This document shows positions 1 through 11,264 of a DNA stretch of 64,000 nucleotides, piece after piece. Each line of letters starts with the position of its first letter. Position 1 is the first letter of the stretch. The position numbers and the translations under genes are program-made. Origin of the DNA: Anadara kagoshimensis (lineage: Eukaryota > Mollusca > Bivalvia > Arcoida > Arcidae); contig CM037868.1 of the NCBI GenBank assembly GCA_021292105.1, forward strand, positions 1,369,049 through 1,433,048, read 5' to 3'. The notes beneath the pieces were generated by a model. The model was given only the letters and a program-made list of their open reading frames with translations, made no database searches and had not been told where the DNA came from.

Positions 1-880
1 GGTGTGAAAAGCTAGATCGATTCTAACAAATCAGTTTTTGTCCAATAGTTTTCACCATAAATCGTCCTCCATGTTAGTCTATTTCTCATAGTTTGGTTAA
101 AAATATGGTGGATTAACTAGCTGGCCATGAGGTGTTTATCCTTCCAAACCACCCGGCTTCACTTCCATGGCTGGCTATCTCGGTATGAACAGCTAGATCG
201 ATTGTAACAAACCAGATTTTGCCCAATAGTTTTCACCATAAATCGTCTTCCACGCTAGTCTATTTCTCATATTTTGTTTTCACACGTGGCGAGTATGATC
301 ACTAGCTTTATAGAGAGGCTCTTACCCTTCCGGGGCACCAGGTCTCACGTCTGTCAATGCGAACAACTAGATAAATTGAAACGGGGCTTGTCCTAGACTT
401 GTCACAATGAATCCTCCTCAACGTTAGTTTATTTCTAGATGGGTTTAACACATGGTGGATTAACTAGCTGGTCATGAGGTGCTTATCCTTCCGGAACACC
501 CGGTCTAACTTCCGTGGCCGACTATCGGTGTGAACAATAAGTCGATTGTAACAGGTTTTATCCAAGATGTGTCACAATTAATCGTCTTCCACGCAAGTCC
601 AGTTCTCATACTTTGATTTCACACGACGTGACGGGTGTAGGTAGATAGAAAAGGAATTGCTTACCCTTCCGGTGCACCCGATACCATTTCCCAGTTCGAC
701 ATTCTCGATATGAACAACAAGATCTACTGTTACAGTTTTATCCAAGATATGTCACAATAAATCGTCTTCCATGTTGGTTTGGTTACACCTGGTGTATTAA
801 CTTGCTGGACAGGAGGTGCTTACTCTTCCGGTGCACCCGGCTTCACTTCCCTTGCTGGCTCATCATTTTACACCGACGTA
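1..880. repeat. Degenerate satellite, ~178-bp monomer, about 5 copies
   Basis: A motif like CTAGATCGATTGTAACA recurs near 12, 193, 367, 537 and 719, giving a period of 172-181 bp. Each monomer also carries a motif like CTTACCCTTCCGG.GCACCCGG followed by a CACTTCC-like stretch, and a cACAATAAATCGTCTTCCA-like stretch. The motif with the CCGG.GCACCCGG core is the same as the core of the dispersed R1 repeat found elsewhere in the window, so the satellite and R1 share ancestry. The array runs off the left edge. The small open frame at 779-964 lies in the last monomer and is not a gene. Confidence 0.8.
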
Positions 881-1785
881 AAAAAAAGTCCCGCAAAAAC
901 CCGTTACATGTGTTACATTGCTACGCATCTACATTCCTACGTTCTTAATACCAAATTAAAATAAAATCGGTCCACATATAAACACGTAATTTGTTGTATA
1001 TTGAAATATTTGTGGAATTATTTTGTTTATAACCGGAATTACCGTTTTCTACTCTGTATGTTATGTTATCACTTGTGTATGAATACATGAGTATGACTTC
1101 TTGAATAAAAGTAGTACACCGTGTGATGAGCATGCGTTTGGTTGTAGTTTTTGCTCAATGCAAAATAATACAAGTTTATTAGTGATAGCACTCATTGGTT
1201 GTTTGCTATACAACACAATTGTCTATTTATAATCTGCTTTGTTTATCTATAATATAAACGTCGGCCATCTTGGCACTGGACACCATTTTCATGTATGTTG
1301 TCTAGGGACTTTCTATTTCAAATGGCACTGTAGTTTTGAAGCAATTTTAAGCACGCACGTTACGCCATATAATGATCTTAGCTAGATATATAACCAGTTT
1401 AGGTAAAAGGGAATTGCATTGTGCTAAAAATAGAATGGTGTATAATAAATAAAATATTTCGGTACCAATAATAAGCTAATAAAGTAGAAACGCCTGATAT
1501 TGCGCTTTTGTGTAAATTCCATTAAAAACAGAAATATCTAATCAAATAAATTAAGTCTGGAAACAACGCTCTTTTAATACGTCTTAACCAATGCCCTCAC
1601 CTGACCCCATTTAACCACGCCCCTTTTGATTAAGGTTTTGTGTGTATTGTAGGATGGTGTGTAAATTTAGACCACGGACAATAAATATTGACTATTGTGT
1701 AATTAAGAAACATGGAATCATTGATCTTGTCTTGGGATAGTAACTTCTTCTGGATATCCAAATAAAGCACACCTTTTAGTTGTTT
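880..1785. other. Intergenic, nothing recognised
   Basis: AT-rich unique-looking sequence between the left satellite and SINE-A. No codon structure, splice-flanked exon or known repeat was recognised. Confidence 0.5.
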
Positions 1786-2089
1786 AGCACTACGGTAGCT
1801 CAGCCAAGTTGGTAGAGTGCTCGCTCTGTAAGTGGGAGGTCGTGGATTTGATCCCGGTCGGGTCTGACCCAAGACTTGAAAATGGGTAGTAGCGGTTCTT
1901 TTGAATGGGAACTTAAAATAAACGAGGTCCCGTGTCACGGTAGGCTTGGCACGCTAAGGAACCCTGCTGTATAATGCAATCAGCGCAACGCACAGGCAAA
2001 ATTTCTGCATCTTCGCCTATAGCTGGCGACGTCTCGATATAAGTGAAATATTCTTGACTGGGACGTTAAACACCATTACTCACTCACTC
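1786..2089 (+). mobile_element. SINE-A, full-length tRNA-derived SINE
   Basis: The head (from ~1790) has a tRNA-like pol III promoter: an A-box-like TAGCTCAG..TTGGTAGAGTGC and a B-box-like GGATTTGATCCC. The body contains AACGAGGTCCCGTGTCACGG and CTGTATAATGC.ATCAGCGC, and the 3' end reads GACGTTAAACACCATTACTC followed by a short ACTC tail. The copy is flanked by a 14-bp direct repeat, CCTTTTAGTTGTTT, at 1772-1785 and from 2090, a target-site duplication of the kind left by LINE-mediated retroposition. Other copies or fragments lie near 4570, 16012, 23368, 30190 and 63452. Confidence 0.88.
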
Positions 2090-2380
2090 CCTTTTAGTTG
2101 TTTTGTTTTTAATGAGTGTTTATTAGCGAGTTGCAGTCAAGTTGAACTCCTAACACCGACATACCAGTCATTGCACATTTACATATCCAATACAAATCAC
2201 AATCTCAAACAGCAATAGGAAAAAACTTTGATACTGGCTAACTCAGTAAGAGCAAAATACCCCCACCCTAGCATTTAATGTTTTCCCACGACCGATATGA
2301 CCTTGGTTCAAGGCCATGGTACACCTTGGGGCCATGAACATTTATAATGTGAAGTTTTATGACAGTCGTTAAATAATATA
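2090..2380. other. Intergenic, nothing recognised
   Basis: Short AT-rich stretch between SINE-A and an R4 fragment, without recognisable features. Confidence 0.4.
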
Positions 2381-2384
2381 TTTT

Positions 2385-2530
2385 GTAAAAAAATTTTGTC
2401 CTTTGGTAATCTTTTCAACATCTTGAAAACAATTTTGGTTTCATTATTTTGGTCCAAACACTACTGATGATGAATTGTATTCCGAAACGGCCGTCTAGAG
2501 TTGTAAAATTAAAACTAGTATAATATGTAA
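2385..2530 (+). repeat. R4 dispersed repeat, 3' part
   Basis: Contains CTTTTCAACATCTTGAAAAC, then TTTGGTCCAAACACTACTGATG, then TATTCCGAAACGGCCGTCTA. The same ordered motifs occur near 7900-8050, 33085-33330 (opposite strand), 33405-33560 (opposite strand) and 60460-60590. No coding capacity; class unknown. Confidence 0.65.
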
Positions 2531-3450
2531 TTTGAACACGACTTGGTTGATGTTTATAAAACTAAATACGATTATTTGTTGATTAATGTATACGTATCTG
2601 TGTAATTTGAAATTACGGTTAATTGTCACATGTCCGAAAAAAAAACTCATTGTGATTGGTTGAAATCATGCATTCAAAATATTAGTTTGAAAGATTGCTT
2701 GCATGTTGCATGTACTGTGTTACAGGATTTTCATGTTACTTTTGCAATTTTAGGCAATATAATAAATACTTTATATAATATTAAGACTGATACATGTAAG
2801 TCATTGGAAATCAATTTTAAAAATGTGCATTTTGTTCTCCATACCTAAAACATGCCTTAATTTTCCTTCATTTGGAAGAAAAGGTTGCCTGGCCACTTGG
2901 AATTTCCATTGGCCACCTGAACTTTAATTTGGTGACCAGCTGGCAACTTAGTTTTGAAACCAACTTTGAGGGCTGCTTTCAACAGTTGGATCTTTTAGTT
3001 GGCCCTCTAATACCCACTTGTAAATTTTGGGGATTGGAAAACCCCCTTTGATAATGTGCTTATTTATGCTTTTCTTTATGTTTTATTTTGTCATCCAAAG
3101 ATATATCCTATAGATTGATTGTCAAAAAATCGAATTGCGATATAATCTTAATATCTCATGTGTTAAAATTTGAATTTTATTGTGTAAGTATAGCAGGCTG
3201 ACCAATTAGACGGCTTTCTACCATAAATAGGGATAAACGGATCACATGAAAAGGTCAAATTAGACGGATTTTCCCACTTTGACTTTTTTTAAATAAAAGT
3301 ACTAAAAATTCGGACTTTTTGTTTGGAAATTTTACCAAATCAAACACTTTTAAAACGACCAAAAATTAACTTATTGGCAACCTAGCGCACTAAAATGTAC
3401 CGATCTGCTCGGTCAGCCTGGTATAGGTCTAGTAACCATAGATAAGTTAT
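2530..3450. other. Intergenic, nothing firm
   Basis: Mostly AT-rich. The stretch 2880-3050 is richer in GG/CC runs (GGCCACTTGG, GGCCACCTG) and may be an old repeat seen once here. The open frame 2630-2848 has no recognisable product. Confidence 0.35.
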
Positions 3451-3830
3451 AAAACAGGGCGTTGGATTTATATACCCTTGTCAGACAGAGTATGCCCATT
3501 ATGTCTAGATGATGTTGGTGATGATTACCACTATATTTTTTGTTGTAATGAAAGAAAAAAAATTACCATTGTTTTATAGAAAAAATCCAAATGTCCTAAG
3601 TACAATTCATTGTTTACTACAGAGAAACTGTCAATATTAAATAATAAATGTTATTTTATAAATTTTTAATTATTTTTGAGAGAGTCAGTCATCCAGGTTA
3701 ATTATATTATACATGTATATAAATCAGCTCATGCATGTTATATTGTAATATTGTAAATGTAATTGTAATATTTTGTATGTTTTCTATATTGTAAATCTGC
3801 AATTATGAGAAATAAGAAATTTAAATTTGA
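3451..3830 (+). mobile_element. LINE remnant: C-terminal end of a reverse-transcriptase ORF plus 3' UTR
   Basis: Reading from 3451 gives K-T-G-R-W-I-Y-I-P-L-S-D-R-V-C-P-L-C, then D-D-V-G-D-D-Y-H-Y-I-F-C-C-N-E-R. This is the CxxC..GD..HY.FxC zinc-binding tail common at the C-terminus of non-LTR retrotransposon polymerases. The same frame continues with a degraded stretch including KYNSLFTTEKLSILNN and in-frame stops, then an AT-rich tail. The polymerase core is absent, as expected for a 5'-truncated, dead LINE copy. The clade (CR1/jockey-like) cannot be fixed from this tail. Confidence 0.7.
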
Positions 3831-4425
3831 ATTTCCTAAACCTTCAAGACCAGGAGACATTTACTAGTTTACTGTGTAATGCACTTTGTATTAAAAGTTT
3901 AAAGTGACAGACCAGAAAAACAGAGATAGACTAGGTGGCAAAAATTTAATCTGTAAAATAAAATTTTATTTTATTAGATACGAGGAAAGGTCAAAGTTCA
4001 GGTAGTGTTCTGGTTGAATAAAACGTTTTCAGAAGCCAACATCCAAATAGTTTGAAATTAATTTGACATTTCCACAGCACAGTGGAAAATATGTACCTAA
4101 AGTTTTACAAATATTATTTATTTAATTAACTGTTCTGTTTCCTTGGATACGTTACCCTTAAAGTTACAACTTTAAGTTACAACAAATGCACGTGTTCTCC
4201 AACCTAGATAAGCGATTCTGGCATGATCAACATCACATAGACTAGTACAAGAATTTTCGCACTGTAGATATGACCAAAATGTAAGAAAAAGAATTTTTAT
4301 GAGATCAAGACAATTTACTTCCGGTTGTGTTCGTTTTGTACTGGAACAAAGTAACCTCGCTTCAAAATCTAGAAATATGGACGAAGAGCCATCGACCTAG
4401 ATAAGCTGCACTTTCCGGGTCCTCA
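3830..4425. other. Intergenic, nothing recognised
   Basis: AT-rich stretch after the LINE tail. No gene or repeat recognised. Confidence 0.35.
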
Positions 4426-4519
4426 GTGTTAAACTTTGTGACAGGTCTGTACTGTATATAAATATTTAGTTCAATTTTCTCTAGTTGGTAACAATTGTTG
4501 ATGCCAGATCATAAAGTGT

Positions 4520-4740
4520 ACCTGTGCATTGCGCTGATGGCAGTATATATATATAAAGCAGTGGTCTTTATCGTGGCACACCTACCATGACACAGGACCT
4601 CGTTTATTTTCAAGTTTCCATCCGATTTTTTCTAAATGCCGAGTGCTTGGCTGAGAGCAGTCATTACCCACTTTCCAGTGTAATCTTTGGTTAGATCCAG
4701 GTTGGCGACTTGGATCGACACCTCGTTCGCTTTATCTCGG
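4520..4740 (-). mobile_element. SINE-A fragment
   Basis: On the minus strand it matches the body of SINE-A: GTGCATTGCGCTGATGGCA, then CTACCATGACACAGGACCTC, then ATGCCGAGTGCTTGGC and CATTACCCACTTTCCAGT. Diverged, with an expanded TATA stretch near 4540, and the tRNA-like head is poorly preserved. Confidence 0.65.
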
Positions 4741-6012
4741 CAACTTTCCGATATCTACTACTATATATTCGTTTACTATCTATCCAAATCGCATTAACCA
4801 AGCTTCGACCCTTCTTCGTGTCCCCGGTGTTAAAACTTTTGGCAGGTCTGTACTGTTTATAAAAATTTGGTTCAATTTTCTCTGTTTTGATAATAATAGT
4901 TGATGCCAGATCATCAAATAAATCAAATTAACGCTGATTTAATTATATATACACAGTGAGAATTTGATAAAAACCTTGACAGAAAATGACCCTGATGTTT
5001 CTCAATGTATTCATTATTTCAGCAATAGCGTTAAATCAATGTTGAATAGCTACAGCACAGACCTGTTTAAAGTTTAACACTCAACTAACGATTAAATTCA
5101 TCTAGTCTCAGTCCCTCTTAAATATATCTAGACATTTTTTCGACAGCTGCTTTTTATCTCTCGGCAGCTTGTCAGTCACTAGCTATCCATGTCTCTGCCA
5201 ATCATCAGCCGAGCTGCGACTCCTATTTTGTTAGTGTAGTGTAAAACTTTCGACAGGTCTGTACTGTACACAATGCTATTACTAAACAACATAAAGTGTG
5301 ATACCAAGGTCTCTCCCATTTACACAGATTCTCTTTTAATTATAATGATTTACAGTAATCTTATTAACACTGATGAAGTATGAGATACAGTCCTGTCGAA
5401 AGTTTAAGGAGTTGACTGTGGGGGCCGAGGTATGGATAGGTAGTGAACATACAGTACAGACCTGTCGAAAAGTTAACTCTAAGCTAACGAAAAGAAGTCG
5501 AATGTGGCCGGGGTATGGATAGGTAGTGAACAAAAAGCTAGCGAATAATATTTAAAGGCTGTCGAAAAACTGACAAGATATACAGTACAGACCTGTCGTA
5601 AATTTAACTCTGAGCTAACGAAAAGGTGTGTCGACTGTGGTGGCCGAGGTATGGATAGGTAGTGATCGACAAGCTACCGAGTGATAGGTAAAGGCTGTTG
5701 AAAAATGACGAGGGAACTGTCGATTCGGCACCAATTCGTTAACTCAGTGTTAAACTTTCGATAGGTTTGTGCTGTAGTTTATGCAGTAACTACAATGCAG
5801 GCCTGTTGAATGTTTAACACTGAGCTAACAAATACGAGTTAACGCTCGGTTGCAGAATGACTGAGCTATGGATTGTTAGTATTAGAAAAGATGACAATAG
5901 ACAACAGACAGCTGTCGAGATATAGTCGCAGAGGGGCCAAAATGAGCTGTAGATTCGGCACCAATTCGTTACCTCATTGTTAAACTTTGGATAGGTCTGT
6001 ACTGTAGTAACT

Positions 6013-6225
6013 AAGCTAGGAAGGACATTTTTATTACTTTTCATGCCATTCATTGTTTAACTTTGGACTGGTCTGTACTGTAGTTTAGTGCAGTAACCAA
6101 GCTAGGAAGGACGTTTTTATTACTTTTCATGCCATTCATTGTTTAACTTTGGACTGGTCTGTACTGTAGTTTAGTGCAGTAACCAAGCTAGGAAGGACGT
6201 TTTTATTACTGTTCATTCTCATATC
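6013..6225. repeat. 86-bp tandem repeat, ~2.5 copies
   Basis: The unit beginning CTAGGAAGGAC.TTTTTATTAC recurs at ~6013, 6099 and ~6187. Each unit includes an R7 terminal motif (TTTAACTTTGGACTGGTCTG), so the array arose by local duplication at the edge of an R7 element. Confidence 0.75.
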
Positions 6226-6358
6226 TAAATTGTTTTTAACTTAATTAAATAACTGACAGGTAATTATACCATGCCAATGGTTTTATATTTTTCGATTTAA
6301 CAGAAAATCGCTGTGACAGTACCACTTTCACCCACGTACTATCCCGAATGTGGGGATT

Positions 6359-6676
6359 GAGGCCGCGGTGGCCTAATGGATAAGACGTCAGCCTACAAAT
6401 TCAGGGTCTTTCACTGCTGTGAGTTCGAGTCCCGCTCAGACCACTTGTGGAAAAGTAAATTTTCCTTGTTGTTGTCCTTTACTGGTGAGCTAGCACCTTA
6501 AAGTCGCCCTGAGTGCGCGCTAGTACAAGGTAGACCATACAACACACTCGTACTTCACATGCATACATGAAATTATTCATAGATTAATCCATAGAGATTA
6601 ATAAAATAGTTTTCGTCGAGAATAGCTATAACATTGCTGATGCGACGTTAAGCAACATTCAACCAACCAACCAACC
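6359..6676 (+). mobile_element. SINE-B, full-length tRNA-derived SINE
   Basis: The head resembles a tRNA-Arg gene: GGCCGCGGTGGCCTAATGGA then TAAGACGTCAGCCT, with a B-box GAGTTCGAGTCCC. The 3' end reads GATGCGACGTTAAGCAAC followed by a (CCAA)n tail. An imperfect ~11-bp target duplication, GAATGTGGGGA / GAATGCGGGGG, flanks the copy at ~6346 and ~6677. Minus-strand copies lie at 36757-37114 and 60690-60965. Confidence 0.87.
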
Positions 6677-7005
6677 GAATGCGGGGGAAATGGTTAATTT
6701 AGACATAAAAATTAAAACAAAATATTTTCCACAAATCGTTAAATGATTAGATTAGAATTGATTAAAAGTTCTCTGTATCAGTGACAATATTTCACTTATA
6801 TCAAGACAAAATCAGCGATAGGTAAAATGGCAAGAAATCACTTTGCATCGCGAGTTCCTATGGCGACACACATTGCCATTAACTCAAAAATTCATTGACA
6901 GCAAAAGAGCAATCACATTTACATTCCAATTAGAGTGTTAGATCCGGGCTTTTGTTGCCTCCTTTTCGTACACGCAATATAATTGTTCAATTGAAAAATG
7001 AAAAA
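6677..7005. other. Intergenic, nothing recognised
   Basis: AT-rich; the stretch near 6785 (ATTTCACTTATATCAAGACA) recalls the 3' part of SINE-A but is too short to call. Confidence 0.35.
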
Positions 7006-7135
7006 AAAACCCATACTTATCCATGTCCAAATCACAATCTAGAAGCAAAGTAAAACTTTGTAACTGACAAGTCAGGTTAGACACGTGAACTTCCACCAGC
7101 AAAGTGAGACCGGTTGCTCAGGAAATTTAATATTT
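7005..7135 (-). repeat. R1 dispersed repeat, 3' part
   Basis: On the minus strand it carries the R1 3' half: GAAGTTCACGTGTCTAACCT, then CAAAGTTTTACTTTGCTTC and a GATTTGGACATGGATAAGTATG-like end. The 5' half is missing. Confidence 0.7.
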
Positions 7136-7895
7136 CACCCAACCTTAAGAGTCTTTTGAGACACGATTAAAACCAGCGTATGAATTACTGTATAGTATGA
7201 TGACGTATTTTCAGAATTCTCACTCAGGACTCGATTACTTTGACATAAGAGACTACATCCAAGCTAAATCAGCTTGATTATCAAACAATTTTTATCACGC
7301 ATTTAGACATTTTACGACTCTAGAACGGAAATTACATGAAACTATTATTCTTCAAAAGATCGATTAATAACATAGGATAAATGCTGAGCTACTCCGCAAA
7401 TGCACCTCGGAATCCATTTGGAATTATTGATTGAACTAATATTTATTGGTTTAATAGTTCATTTATTGTTGTCTAAGAGTATCTTCAAATGACATCGATC
7501 TTCGTGAAGTAAATACACAACTAAACACAATAGAATGGTATATGTTTAATATAAATAAAATATTTGGTTTAATGTGCAGACTTGTCTGAGGAGGAGGAGG
7601 GTTGGATCCAATACAAGGGATAGTTGTTCAGAGCTTGATAAGTTTAATGAATTGATTGGTTAAAATTTTATTTCGCAGAAACTAATCAAGTTTTGAGCAA
7701 CTGGGCCCAGGCAGCTAGCCGCAAATAGTTGAAATACTGCTCTGCTGTTACGGAATTTACACACTACTAGTGCCTCTTTCCTTAACCCAGGATGCATTAC
7801 ATTGTATTGTCGGATAAACATTGTTTAAAATTATCTTTTTAAATTTTAAAATTTCTAAAAAAAAAAAAAAACCAACAAAGCCATAGTAATAGTTC
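7136..7895. other. Intergenic, nothing recognised
   Basis: No open frame, splice-flanked exon or repeat motif recognised. An A13 run lies at 7857-7870. Confidence 0.35.
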
Positions 7896-8055
7896 AAAGT
7901 ATTGCCTTAAGTGGATTCGGTAAAATATATTTCGGTGCTTCTGTTTTTTCCTATTTCAACATCTTATAAATATTTTGATTTCTACAATTTTAGTCCGAGC
8001 ACTACAGATAAGAAATTTTATTCCGAAACGGTCATCTAGTCCTGCAAAAATAAAA
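7895..8055 (+). repeat. R4 dispersed repeat, 3' part
   Basis: Shares GGTAAAATATATTT.GGTGC, TATTTCAACATCTT and TTCCGAAACGGTCATCTAGT with other R4 copies. It abuts the R1 copy that begins at ~8060. Confidence 0.6.
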
Positions 8056-8059
8056 TAGT

Positions 8060-8375
8060 CTGCTTGCAAATGGGATATTGCAAGCATATGCTTATCAAGG
8101 CCCTCATCACAGTATTGTTGATAAGTTTGATGTCTCTATGTCCAGGATTGCCCCGGATATATTTGACGTCCCATAGTTCCATGTTCCTTCCACACAATTT
8201 TGATTACTCACGTGGCGGGCAGGTGGTGCTTACCCTTCCGGAGCACCCGACCTCATTTTTCTGGTGGATGTTCTAACGTGTCTAACCTAACTAGTCAGTT
8301 CCAAAGTTTTTACTTTGCTTCTGCATTGTGATTCGGACATTGATTAGTATGTTTTTGATTGTTTAGTAATACTCA
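8060..8375 (+). repeat. R1 dispersed repeat, nearly full length
   Basis: Contains the ordered R1 motifs GATATTGCAAGC, CATCACAGTATTGTTGATAA, TCTATGTCCAGGATTGCCC, TTTGACGTCCCATAGTTCC, the core CTTACCCTTCCGGAGCACCC and the 3' end AAAGTTTTTACTTTGCTTCT. R1 is the commonest repeat in the window (about 18 copies, both strands). It has no coding capacity and no clear terminal repeats. Confidence 0.75.
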
Positions 8376-8880
8376 CTCACCCATACGGAAAAACATTTCT
8401 TCAGTTCCACAACAGAATGATTTTCTCCGTATGCTTAAGTTTTCTCCACCAACTCAGAACTGTTAGTCTATCTGGACCAAAATGCAAGAATATTTGCAAA
8501 TCAGTTACTACTTGCCACGAGAATGTTGCATCTAAAATATGTGTAGCTACAGTTTAATTATAAACAGTTAAAGTTGGAAAGAAAGAAGTACAAAGGCAGA
8601 AAAAATAACAAGAACTAGGTATTTAAGTTTTCTTATACATCTATGACCTTGACCTTTGTACCACTAACCTTCATCTATATACCTAAAGTGGCCATTATAT
8701 CAATACCTACATTATTCTAATATTTAATTCAACTTACCATTCTTCAAAGTTTAAAATTTGCTTTGGGATTGTATATTGAAGATGGATTAGTATATATGCT
8801 TTATACAAAAAACTTACTTTTCCAGATAAATAACTATTTCAGTATTCTTATGCATTTGAGTCCTTGATCTTTGAACTCAT
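8376..8880. other. Intergenic, nothing recognised
   Basis: AT-rich with no gene. From ~8640 there is weak similarity to the ~175-bp satellite that follows, so this may be its decayed edge. Confidence 0.35.
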
Positions 8881-10740
8881 TGCATTTATCAAATAACAAA
8901 CTTGATCATTATATTAATACATACAACATTTTAGTATACTTGTCATTGTATTTTTCCAAATAATAACGTTTTCAGACAGAAAAACTATAATGTTTTGTAA
9001 TGAAAAAGGGCAGTGCTGAGATCATTAAAAGGTTGTTTGTACAACGAAGTAGGCTGCTTGCAAATAAAATGTTGACTCAGGGATATTGCAAGCCTAGGCT
9101 TATCAAGGCCCTCAAAAAGTTTTATGGCCGTCATCACAGTATTGTTGATAAGTTTGATGTCTCTGTGTCCAGGATTGCCTTGGATATATTTGACGTCTCG
9201 TAGTTCCATGTTCCTTTCACACAATTTTGATTACACACATGGCGGGTGTAGCTAGCTAAACAGGAGGTGCTTACCCTTCCGGAGCACCCGGCCTCACTTC
9301 CCTGGTGGAAGTTCACGTGTCTAACCTAACATGTCAGTTCCAAAGTTTTTACTTTGCTTCTGGATTGTGATTCGGACATGGATTAGTATGTTTGTTTTTG
9401 ATTACAGCACCTGTGGGTAAATAAGATGCTAGCAGTTGGACTAGGGCCTGATAAACTTAATCCCAGTTATTTATCTATTATACATGTCACTGTATTTTTC
9501 CAGATAATTATATCTTCAGATAAACGTCCATCTTGTTTTTTTTTTAATGAAGAGGGTATTGTTGAGGTAATCAAAGGTTATGAACAGCGTCTGTGTCAGG
9601 GCCTACTAAACTTAATCCCTGCCATTTATCAATATATACAACATTGTTCTAGTATACATGTCATTGCTTTTTTATTCAGATAATAATGTCTTAAGACAAA
9701 AACCCTATATTGTTGTTAATAAAGAGGGCATTGCTTAGCTAATTAAAAGGTTACAGCATCTGTCAGGGCCTGCTAATCTTAATCCCTGTCATTTATCAAA
9801 ACCTGCAACATTCTAGTATACACGTCATTGTATTTTTCCAGATAAAATTGTCTTCAGACAAAAAAATGTTTTTTTTTAATTAAGAGGGTATTGATGAGCT
9901 TATCTAGGCTTATGTACATCATCTGTGTATAAGATACTAGTAGTTAGGACCAGGGCCTGCTCAACTTAATCCTCGTCATATATCAATAAATACGTCATTC
10001 TAGTATACACGTCATTGTATTTTTTCAGATAATAATGTCTTCAGACAAAAAACTATATTGTTTTTTTTTGATAAAGAGGACATTGTTGAGCTAATCAAAG
10101 GTTATGTACAACATCTGTGCCAGGGCCTGCTAAACTCCATCCCTGCCATTTATCAAAACCTATAACATTCTAGTATACACGTCATTGTATTTTTCCAGAT
10201 AAAATTGTCTTTAGACAAAGAAATGTTTTTTTTAATTAAGAGGGTATTGATGAGCTAATCTAGGCTTATGTACATCATCTGTGCATAAGATACTAGTAGT
10301 TAGGACCAGGGCCTGCTAAACTTAATCCTCGTCATATATCAATAAATACGTCATTCTAGTATACACGTCATTGTATTTTTTCAGATAATAATGTCTTCAG
10401 ACAAAAAACTATATTTGTTTTTATTAAGAGGGTATCGTTGAGCTAATCAAAGGTTATGTACAGCATCTGTGACAGCGCCTGCAAAACATAATCCCTGTCA
10501 TTTATCAATATATACATTAATTTAGTATACATGTCATTGTATTTTACCAGATAATAATGTCTTCAGACAAAAAACTATATTGTTGTTTTAGTAAAGAGGG
10601 CATTACTGAGCTAATTAAAAGGTTACAACACCTGTGGGTAAATATGACGCTAGTAGTGGGACCAGAGCCAGAGCCTGATAAACTTAATCTCTGTCATTTA
10701 TCAATATATATATATATATAATAATAATTATTATTATACA
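8880..10740. repeat. Satellite, ~175-bp monomer, about 8 copies, interrupted by R1
   Basis: TCATTGTATTTTTCCAGATA-like motifs recur at 8941, 9486, 9660, 9825, 10009, 10180, 10366 and 10531. Each is followed by a GTCTTCAGACAAAAAACTAT-like motif, AGAGGGCATTGTTGAGCTAA and CAGGGCCTGCTAAACTTAAT. Spacing is 165-186 bp. The large first gap holds an R1 copy at ~9045-9410, so R1 entered or was captured by the array. Small open frames here are repeat-derived. Confidence 0.82.
9045..9410 (+). repeat. R1 dispersed repeat, full length, inside a satellite
   Basis: The best-preserved R1 copy: CTGCTTGCAAATAAAATG, GATATTGCAAGCCTAGGCTT, TTTTATGGCCGTCATCACAG, the core GCTTACCCTTCCGGAGCACC and the 3' end ATGGATTAGTATGTTTGTTT. 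It splits a satellite monomer. The overlapping small open frames on both strands are products of R1 and not genes. Confidence 0.78.
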
Positions 10741-10744
10741 AAAA

Positions 10745-11264
10745 CTAATGAAAAAAGAGGGCATTGTTGAGTTAATCAAAGGTTACATTTGTACATCATC
10801 TTTGGGCTGTAAGGTAGATAAGATAGAGAGGTCGAGACATGACCGGTTTGTACATGTGTTTAGGACAAAAGATGCACGTCTGGTGCAGCCCACCATGTGG
10901 TTATTTAACAAAATGCTTCATGTCATCTGATCGTTCCGTTACAAAATTGAATACATAGATCGAACTAAATCAATGTTTAAATATAGATGACTCAAGATTT
11001 TAAATAATGTGTCAGAAAAAATTTTGTGATTTAAAAACGAAACAAATTATATTTTGATGATAGATATCTAATAAGATGTGAAATATGACATCTTCACGGT
11101 ATTATATCATTTTTATTATATAGTATAAATTGTATTATTTGGTAAGTAAGTTATAAAAATTGTTTCCTACCAGTTTGTACTTTACATTACTGTAATCATT
11201 TTATTTCAATAAAAAATAAAAAAAGATGAATAGAAATAAAAATGTTTTATACCCGCGCAACAAG
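10745..11264. other. Intergenic, R4-like trace only
   Basis: No gene. Around 11045-11105 the sequence (AAATATGACATCTTCACGGT) resembles the 5' part of R4 near 13075, so a short R4 fragment is likely. Confidence 0.4.

Larger units (their letters stand above)
4425..6225. repeat. Cluster of R7 palindromic (TIR-bearing) elements
   Basis: The motif ACAG.CCTGTCGAAAGTTTAA and its complement TTAAACTTTCGACAGG.CTGT occur repeatedly (near 4430, 4830, 5060, 5240, 5390, 5465, 5590, 5750, 5795, 5985, 6060). They alternate in orientation, as expected for nested or adjacent short elements whose ends are inverted repeats. Internal parts share GAGCTAACGA and TATGGATAGGTAGTGA motifs. Solo copies of the same ~210-bp element lie at 13544-13750, 25797-26003, 50126-50335 and 50336-50558, where both ends are clear. 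A SINE-A fragment (4520-4740, minus) is embedded. Confidence 0.7.

Noticed and set aside
1790-1860. tRNA-like sequence with A and B boxes
   Set aside because: It is the head of SINE-A with target duplications and a SINE body, not a tRNA gene.
6359-6445. tRNA-Arg-like sequence
   Set aside because: Head of SINE-B: it continues into a conserved SINE body and (CCAA)n tail.
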